DNA from: Kibdelosporangium banguiense
GTDB taxonomy: Bacteria; Actinomycetota; Actinomycetes; Mycobacteriales; Pseudonocardiaceae
Assembly: GCF_017876405.1 (NCBI RefSeq)
Contig: NZ_JAGINW010000001.1
Coordinates: forward strand, 12,041,203 to 12,105,202
Direction: 5' to 3'
DNA length: 64,000 nucleotides
Made by a program: the position numbers and the translations under genes. This document shows, in pieces, positions 58,681 through 64,000 of the stretch. Each line of letters opens with the position of its first letter. Positions within the stretch are counted from its first letter, which is position 1. The notes under the pieces are model-generated. The model saw nothing but the letters and a program-made list of their open reading frames with translations. It was not told the DNA's origin and searched no databases.

Positions 58681-58910
58681 TGTCGGCGACTGAGGTGCTG
58701 CAGCGGTATGGCACGTGGGCGTTGTTGCGGTTCGTGGTGGCACTGTTGGTGTTCGTGGCGCTGCACCTGGTGCGGTTGCCGCTGGTGTGGCTGGCGTGGG
58801 TGCTGGAGTTCGGGATGAGCCGGGTGGACCGGTTGGTGACCGCCGGGGTGTCCGGCGGCTACACGGCCAGGCCGGAGCGGGAACCGTTGCGGCACAACGA
58901 TTGGAGGTGA
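58680..58910 (+). CDS. Small membrane protein of transfer operon
   Basis: 76 residues; the ATG at 58680 shares one base with the previous stop (GTG 58677 also possible). One or two hydrophobic helices (WALLRFVVALLVFVALHLVRLPLVWLAWVLEFGM) followed by a polar tail. No family; likely a spread or transfer accessory protein. Confidence 0.7.
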   Translation: MSATEVLQRYGTWALLRFVVALLVFVALHLVRLPLVWLAWVLEFGMSRVDRLVTAGVSGGYTARPEREPLRHNDWR

Positions 58911-58917
58911 GTCCACA

Positions 58918-59268
58918 GTGACCGACAACGCGACACGGCCTGAGCGGGAGCCGTGGCAGCCCGACCCACACCCCCTCGCCCTGCCCACACCTGCGGCCGT
59001 GGTGCCCGACCGGCAGGGCCGACGGATCGTGGCCTGGCTGGGCTGGCACGTGCTGGAACTGGCCGGTGTCGGGGTTCCGCTCGGGTTGGCGGTCACTGTG
59101 GACGGCTGGTTCGCCGTGCTGGCCCTCGCGGCCGGCGCGGGCTGGACCGGGCACGAGATCCAGCTTGCCCGCCGACACCGCGCCCTACGCCCCGGCACCG
59201 CGCACGCCCGAAAGTCGCTGACCAGCACCAACGCCCCTGATTCGACCGGAAAGGACGCGGAAACATGA
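58918..59268 (+). CDS. Membrane accessory protein upstream of translocase
   Basis: 116 residues from GTG 58918. Pro-rich polar N terminus, two hydrophobic helices (VAWLGWHVLELAGVGVPLGLAV, GWFAVLALAAGAGWTGHEI), charged C terminus. It ends 4 bases inside the translocase start (ATGA). The hairpin-like membrane topology suggests an anchor or partner for the translocase. Confidence 0.7.
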   Translation: MTDNATRPEREPWQPDPHPLALPTPAAVVPDRQGRRIVAWLGWHVLELAGVGVPLGLAVTVDGWFAVLALAAGAGWTGHEIQLARRHRALRPGTAHARKSLTSTNAPDSTGKDAET

Positions 59269-61478
59269 CGGACAACACGCCCCGGTCGGATGACCTGGCC
59301 GACGTGCACTACCTGCACACCCCCGAGGTGTCCCCGGCCGAGTCGGCCGGGGAACCGTTGGAAGGTGAACTGATCAGCGAAGAGGAGTACCAGCGCCTGA
59401 CCAGCCAAAAGGCCCAGGCGCTGGCCCGGTATCAGGGCTACCGCAACGACATCACCCTCGCGGTGCGGGTCGCGCGGACCGCGGTAACCCATCCCCGCAC
59501 CAAGACCACGAGCAAAGCCGTGGCCCGCAACGCGTGGTATCCCGTTGCCGGGGCCGGGATCGTGCTCAAACGGTGGCGTGACGGCCACAGCGGCAGCCGC
59601 TACGAGCGGCTGATGCGCGCGGCAGAGGCGGCCGGGGATCAGGAAGGCCTGCGCTACTGGCAAGAACAGGACGTGGCCGAGAAACAACGCCGCCATGATC
59701 GGGTGATGGACTGGGTGACCGCGCCGTGGAAGCTGGTCAAGGCCATGGGTGCCGCGGTGGTGTCGCTGATCGCGTTGCTGCTGGTCCTGGGCATCATCCT
59801 CGCGGTCGCCGACGACGACTTCAGGCGCGTGATCGACCCGATTGTGGGTGTGATGCAGGCGATTCGCTGGTCGGTGTGGTTCGCCACCGCCTACGGGCTG
59901 CTGATGATCCTGGGCGCCACCGGCGGTGTGCTGGCCTACCTGTGGCACCTGGGCCGCACCCACTCCGCCTGGGAGCCGAAGTGGATGGCCATGCCTGATC
60001 AGGCGGGGGACGTGATGGACGCCCTGCCCGATGAGGGCACCATCCTCAAAGCGTTGAAGCACCTGCGGATTCCAGGCTTCACCCAGGCGGTCAAGGAGGG
60101 CTGGCAGATCCGGTTCCGGATGCCGCCGACCATCGACGGCAAAGGCTGGCGGGCCCAGATCGACCTCCCGCCGGCCTGCCCGGTCGAAGAGATCGTCAAG
60201 CGGAAACCGTTGCTGGCACACAACTTGCTGCGGTTCCCGACCGAGGTGTGGCCGACCGAGCCACAGGCCGGCGTGCTGGATCTGTGGGTGGCCAAATCCG
60301 GTGCCCTGTCCGGCCCGGTCGATCCGTGGCCGCTGCTGGCCGACCTGGACAACGCCAGCTGCGACTACTTCACCGGCGTCCCGGTCGGGGTCACGATCAA
60401 GGGCGACGTGGTGCGCGGCCGGTTGTTCGAGGCCAACTATGTCGTCGGCGGCATGATGGGGTCCGGCAAGTCCACCCTGATCATCACGCTGCTTCTCGGT
60501 GCGATCCTGGACCCGTTGGTGGATGTCGACGTGGTCGTGATGGCCGAGAACGCCGACTACGAGGCGATGAAACCGCGGCTGCGGTCGCTAGTCACCGGCG
60601 CGGGAGACGACACGGTGGAGGCCTGCCTGGGCAGGCTGCATGAGCTCTACGACGAACTGACGGTCCGAGGGCAGGCATTGCGCGAGCATGACGCGCGTGC
60701 CGTCACCCGTGAACTGGCCGAACGTGACGAGCGGTTGCGGCCACGGGTGATGGTGATCGACGAATGCCAGAACCTGTTCATGGGTGAGCACGGCAAACCC
60801 GCGCTGGAAGTGGCCGTGAAAGTCATGTCCACAGCACGCAAGTACGCCATCACCCTGGTGTTCCTGACACCGGAGCCGTCGAAGGATGCCTTGCCGCGCA
60901 AGCTGATCACGGTGGCGACCAACAAGGCCTGTTTCGCCATCGGTGATCACCAGGGCAACGACTCCGTGCTGGGGTCCGGCTCCTACAAGGCCGGGATCTC
61001 CGCGGTCGGCCTGGAACCCAAGACCGATGAGAGCAACGGGGATGTCGGTACCTGCATGTGCCGGGGATTCATGGCCAAACCCGGTCTGCTGCGCAGCTTT
61101 TATGTGCCCCAGGCCGACGCGCACCGTGTCACCCAGCGCGCGCTGCAGCTGCGCGAGCACGCCCGGATCATCCACACCCCGCCCCGCGAGATCACCGCCG
61201 GAAACCGACGCGACCCGCTGGACGACCTGGCCGCCGTGCTGGGCGACCAGCGGCGGATGCGGACCCAGGAAGTGCTGCAGAAACTGGCCGAACGTGACCC
61301 GGCCGGCTACCGCGGTTGGACGTTCGAACGGCTGACCGCGTTCCTCGCGGAACACGACGCGACGCCGTACAAAACCGGCGGCCACATGCACGTCCGCGCC
61401 GACGACGTCCACGCTGCGATCACGCGTCGTGACGAGCTCGCGGCTCTCGCCGACCCGGGCGAGGGCCCGGAAATCTAG
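59265..61478 (+). CDS. TraB/FtsK-like DNA translocase of the integrative element
   Basis: 737 residues. N-terminal polar region, then two to three membrane helices (about 160-235: LVKAMGAAVVSLIALLLVLGIILAV, FATAYGLLMILGATGGVLAYLWHLG), then an FtsK-type RecA fold with Walker A VGGMMGSGKSTLI (about 399-411) and Walker B RVMVIDECQNLF (near 500), and FIGDHQGND and AISVVGLEPKT-like blocks. The C terminus resembles a winged helix (RGWTFERLTAFLAEHDATPYKTGGHMHVRADDVHAAI). TraB-type proteins move double-stranded DNA between mycelia during AICE transfer. The gene ends the coupled transfer operon. Confidence 0.9.
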   Translation: MTDNTPRSDDLADVHYLHTPEVSPAESAGEPLEGELISEEEYQRLTSQKAQALARYQGYRNDITLAVRVARTAVTHPRTKTTSKAVARNAWYPVAGAGIVLKRWRDGHSGSRYERLMRAAEAAGDQEGLRYWQEQDVAEKQRRHDRVMDWVTAPWKLVKAMGAAVVSLIALLLVLGIILAVADDDFRRVIDPIVGVMQAIRWSVWFATAYGLLMILGATGGVLAYLWHLGRTHSAWEPKWMAMPDQAGDVMDALPDEGTILKALKHLRIPGFTQAVKEGWQIRFRMPPTIDGKGWRAQIDLPPACPVEEIVKRKPLLAHNLLRFPTEVWPTEPQAGVLDLWVAKSGALSGPVDPWPLLADLDNASCDYFTGVPVGVTIKGDVVRGRLFEANYVVGGMMGSGKSTLIITLLLGAILDPLVDVDVVVMAENADYEAMKPRLRSLVTGAGDDTVEACLGRLHELYDELTVRGQALREHDARAVTRELAERDERLRPRVMVIDECQNLFMGEHGKPALEVAVKVMSTARKYAITLVFLTPEPSKDALPRKLITVATNKACFAIGDHQGNDSVLGSGSYKAGISAVGLEPKTDESNGDVGTCMCRGFMAKPGLLRSFYVPQADAHRVTQRALQLREHARIIHTPPREITAGNRRDPLDDLAAVLGDQRRMRTQEVLQKLAERDPAGYRGWTFERLTAFLAEHDATPYKTGGHMHVRADDVHAAITRRDELAALADPGEGPEI

Positions 61479-61721
61479 CCCGGCCGCCTGGGGAGGCGGG
61501 GAGTTCTCCCCAACCGTCTCCCCACACCCCGCCTCCCTCGCGCGAACAGCACAAACCTGGCTGCCGGGGACGCAGGGAGCCCTCTCACCAGGTCCGGCCT
61601 GACGACCGCTGGACGCGGTTTTCGCATGCCCGCGCGTCTCCCTCCCTGGGGATCACGCGCGGTGAATCACACCCATCCACGATCACCGAATGTGACCGAC
61701 TTTGAGGGGACGTGACCGCTG

Positions 61722-63197
61722 ATGTGCCGCCCCGGTGGGCGCCGCTGCCCAGGCGGGCACAGCGCCAGCCGCAAAGCCCAGGCCGCGCGGCAACAGTTGT
61801 GCCGTGCGCGCAAAGCCCTTGCCCGAGCCGAAGCCAGCAACGACCAGGCCGCGATCGACCGCGCCCGCGAACGAGTCGAGGACGCCCAGGACACCGTGAC
61901 GGCGGAACGCATCATCGCCGGCGCCGACACACCCGACACGCCCAACCAAGCCGGGCTCTACCGCGCGGAACGCCAAGCAGTGTCCGGATACACCGGAGGG
62001 CTGTCCGCGTCGATCAACCGCTACATCCAAAACGGCTACCAGGTCGACGGTTACGGGGCCGACGACAAGGAGTACACGCGCGAGATGCGCCAGACCGCGC
62101 GGGCCCTAGAGCGTGCGATCAATCGGTCCACGGTGGACACGCCCACCACTGCCACCCGGGCCATCCATGCCGAGACCGCCGATCAGGTCTACGGCCCGGT
62201 CGGATCCATGGTCGGCCAGACCGTGACCGAAGCCCGGTGCACAAGCACCACCAAAGGCACGACCCCGCTGGAGGGATTCGGGGACGTGACCGTCCACTAC
62301 GAGCTAGCGCCCGGCACGAAAGCACTGGACGTCAACGCCAGCGGCGTTGCCGCCAAACGAGACGAGAACGAACTCATACTCGGCCCGCACCAACCCTTCC
62401 ACATGACATCCGACCGCATCGTCAACGGCCGCCGCGTGATCACGATGACCAACTCCAGCACTCCTGAACCGTTGCGCCCGGACAGCGCGCCACACCCCGG
62501 GGACGTGACACGACCCATGGAGCCAGACAACCCCACACCGGGACAGCAACCGGCGGTACCGGAGTTCCAGCAACGCTGGCAACAGTTGACGCAGCAAGCC
62601 CAGCGGAACGACACACGAGACCGCGCCCGGCGCCAAGCCGAGAACGCGGTCGCCCCGCAGAACTCCGCAACACCGGACACCGATCGAACTGCCTCACCCG
62701 AGAAGCCAGCATCGGCGCCGTACACACAGCGCGCTGGGGTCTGGGCGGAAACGGCCCGAAACGCGACGACCGAACACGAACGCCGTGTCGCACAGGCACA
62801 CGCCGATGAATGGGCACGCATAGCAGACCAAGCAGACCAGCAGGCCCGGCAGCCGCAACCAAACCTCGGCTTCGCCGTCGGCAACAACACCAACGTCGTG
62901 ACCGGCAACGCCCGCGTCGGCTCCCAGCACGACGTCCTCAACGCCACCGTCGCCATCACCCCTGCGGGCATCACCATCCAGCCCATAAACCCCGACCGGG
63001 CCCAGCAACGCGCGCAACGAGCCGCTGAGCGCGCACGACGCGCCAGCGAACGCGCGGAACAAGCCGCCACCCACGCCGACCACGACACTGGTGGCACACA
63101 GGCCGGGGCCACGCGCAACATCACCATCGGGAACGTGCAGATCCAAGTCGGCCAACACTTCGGGTCTGTCCACATCAACGGCCGCCCTGTCGACTGA
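61722..63197 (+). CDS. ADP-ribosyltransferase-like protein with C-terminal beta motif
   Basis: 491 residues from ATG 61722. The N terminus MCRPGGRRCPGGHSASRKAQ is a small Cys motif of actinobacterial proteins. Residues about 78-245 fit an arginine-specific ADP-ribosyltransferase: LYRAERQAVSGYTGGLSASINRYIQNGY helix, Arg146 (TTATRAIHA), Ser175-Thr-Thr (EARCTSTTKG) and Glu215-x-Glu217 (RDENELIL), the R-S-E triad order. A long Gln/Arg/Ala-rich helical linker follows. The end reads VQIQVGQHFGSVHI (472-485), similar to the NLR1 N-terminal motif. Likely a toxin or host-modifying enzyme carried by the element. The 61479-61721 gap before it has no gene. Confidence 0.75.
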   Translation: MCRPGGRRCPGGHSASRKAQAARQQLCRARKALARAEASNDQAAIDRARERVEDAQDTVTAERIIAGADTPDTPNQAGLYRAERQAVSGYTGGLSASINRYIQNGYQVDGYGADDKEYTREMRQTARALERAINRSTVDTPTTATRAIHAETADQVYGPVGSMVGQTVTEARCTSTTKGTTPLEGFGDVTVHYELAPGTKALDVNASGVAAKRDENELILGPHQPFHMTSDRIVNGRRVITMTNSSTPEPLRPDSAPHPGDVTRPMEPDNPTPGQQPAVPEFQQRWQQLTQQAQRNDTRDRARRQAENAVAPQNSATPDTDRTASPEKPASAPYTQRAGVWAETARNATTEHERRVAQAHADEWARIADQADQQARQPQPNLGFAVGNNTNVVTGNARVGSQHDVLNATVAITPAGITIQPINPDRAQQRAQRAAERARRASERAEQAATHADHDTGGTQAGATRNITIGNVQIQVGQHFGSVHINGRPVD

Positions 63198-63408
63198 CCA
63201 CGTACTCACCAGACAGCGAACCCCCAGGTGTGGCATCACAGGTCACACGGGGCTCTCGCGCGCAGGGCTGGCGGCGACCGTCCATCTGAGAGCAACGGTG
63301 CGGCGCCGCCGCCCTCCTTCCCCAAGCGACCCGCTCACGCGGCCGTATACCCCCGCGTGAGTGTTCACCCTGCCCTTGACCACCCCCCTTGTCAGGAAGT
63401 TGGTTCTG

Positions 63409-64000
63409 ATGACCACTCCCGCCCTCACCCCGGCCGACCGCGCATGGCAGCCGGCCACCGCGATCCGCGATCACATGCGGCTGACCTTCCCCGGCGAAAC
63501 CACGCCCGCTGCCGGGCTGGTGATCATCCCTGCGGTCAACGCTGCTGACTGCAGGTACACCGGCGGATGGTCCATCCTGCACACCGAATCCGGCTGGCAC
63601 CTCGGTATCGCATCGGTCCCGTTGCCCTACGCCCGGGAAGCTGCCGAGCTTCTGTCCCAGCTGGACGCGGACTGGACCGAAACCGCCACACAACTACGCC
63701 GCCCCGGCCGGGGCCTTGCCTCTGCGGTCTGGGAGATCCGCGCCCGCGTACACCAGGCCTGGGAGGACGGGCAGCCGACCTGGTTCGCCCGCCACAGCTG
63801 GCAGCACACCCGGCCGGCGTGGATCGTGCGATCGGCGGAATGGACCGCCCCGGACTACCGGCTCGACAGCTGGCCCGAGTTGGTCGCCTGGCTCGACACC
63901 CACCACAACGACCCCCGGTACCGAGTCGGCGCCATCTGCCGACATCCGTTCGCGACCTGGCGGCTGGTGTGCGCCGCGCCGTTGTGTCACCACCACGCCG
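63409..64000 (+). CDS. Mobile-element protein, cut by window end
   Basis: 197 complete residues are visible from ATG 63409 with no stop before the window end. Starts TTPALTPADRAWQPATAIRD and contains LVIIPAVNAADCRYTGGWSILHTESGWHLG and AWEDGQPTWFARHSWQHTRPAW, ending near FATWRLVCAAPLCHHHA. Trp-rich; no family recognised, though comparable Trp/His-rich proteins occur between the traB and rep genes of such elements. The 63198-63408 gap holds no gene. Confidence 0.65.
   Translation, partial: MTTPALTPADRAWQPATAIRDHMRLTFPGETTPAAGLVIIPAVNAADCRYTGGWSILHTESGWHLGIASVPLPYAREAAELLSQLDADWTETATQLRRPGRGLASAVWEIRARVHQAWEDGQPTWFARHSWQHTRPAWIVRSAEWTAPDYRLDSWPELVAWLDTHHNDPRYRVGAICRHPFATWRLVCAAPLCHHHA

Overview
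High-GC actinomycete DNA. A SARP regulator, MbtH-like protein, NarL/LuxR regulators, WD40 STAND-kinase and an AICE-type transfer region suggest Pseudonocardiaceae (Amycolatopsis, Kibdelosporangium or Lentzea type); that family call is inference. No complete rRNA or tRNA gene and no CRISPR array was seen.

1-15.2 kb looks like the edge of a secondary-metabolite cluster. An AMP-ligase cut by the window start and an SgcC4-like tyrosine 2,3-aminomutase run leftward. A PhyH-type dioxygenase, an O-methyltransferase and a class II DAHP synthase run rightward. A leftward operon encodes an MbtH-like protein, a small unknown protein, a LuxR and an IclR regulator. A UbiA prenyltransferase precedes a histidine kinase/response regulator pair. 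Then come a SARP activator, an APC permease and a dimethylformamidase-like enzyme. The product is unknown; beta-tyrosine or an aromatic amine building block is plausible.

15.2-34.6 kb is mostly chromosomal. It holds a large polytopic protein, two small membrane coiled-coil proteins, a Ser/Thr kinase-STAND-WD40 protein with an FHA-like neighbour, a Gfo/Idh/MocA oxidoreductase divergent from a LysR regulator, an SRPBCC protein, and a tightly coupled six-gene operon (two DUF35, three thiolase-like, one acyl-CoA synthetase) behind KstR-like operators. A frameshifted gene, an internally deleted AraC regulator and a DUF2252 protein follow.

34.7-50 kb is an accretion and defence island. It starts at a 43-bp 3' half of tRNA-Val and contains two 151-bp direct repeats carrying a tRNA-His 3' fragment. 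It carries two convergent NB-ARC/TPR (NLR-like) proteins built of near-identical 126-bp repeats. The second sits behind a small helical protein, and the two share a RHIM/BASS3-like amyloid signalling motif. It also has a pentapeptide-type membrane protein, a DUF5131/TcmP pair, a low-GC unknown protein, a small Cys/His protein, two LexA-type SOS boxes and a leftover NLR tail.

50-64 kb is a RibD-like reductase, a GntR regulator coupled to two glycosyltransferases, and the rightward regulatory and transfer genes of an actinomycete integrative conjugative element: small proteins, a GIY-YIG-like protein, SpdB-like membrane proteins, a TraB/FtsK-type translocase, and an ADP-ribosyltransferase-like protein with an R-STT-ExE triad. 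The last gene is cut by the window end; rep and int genes are not in view.
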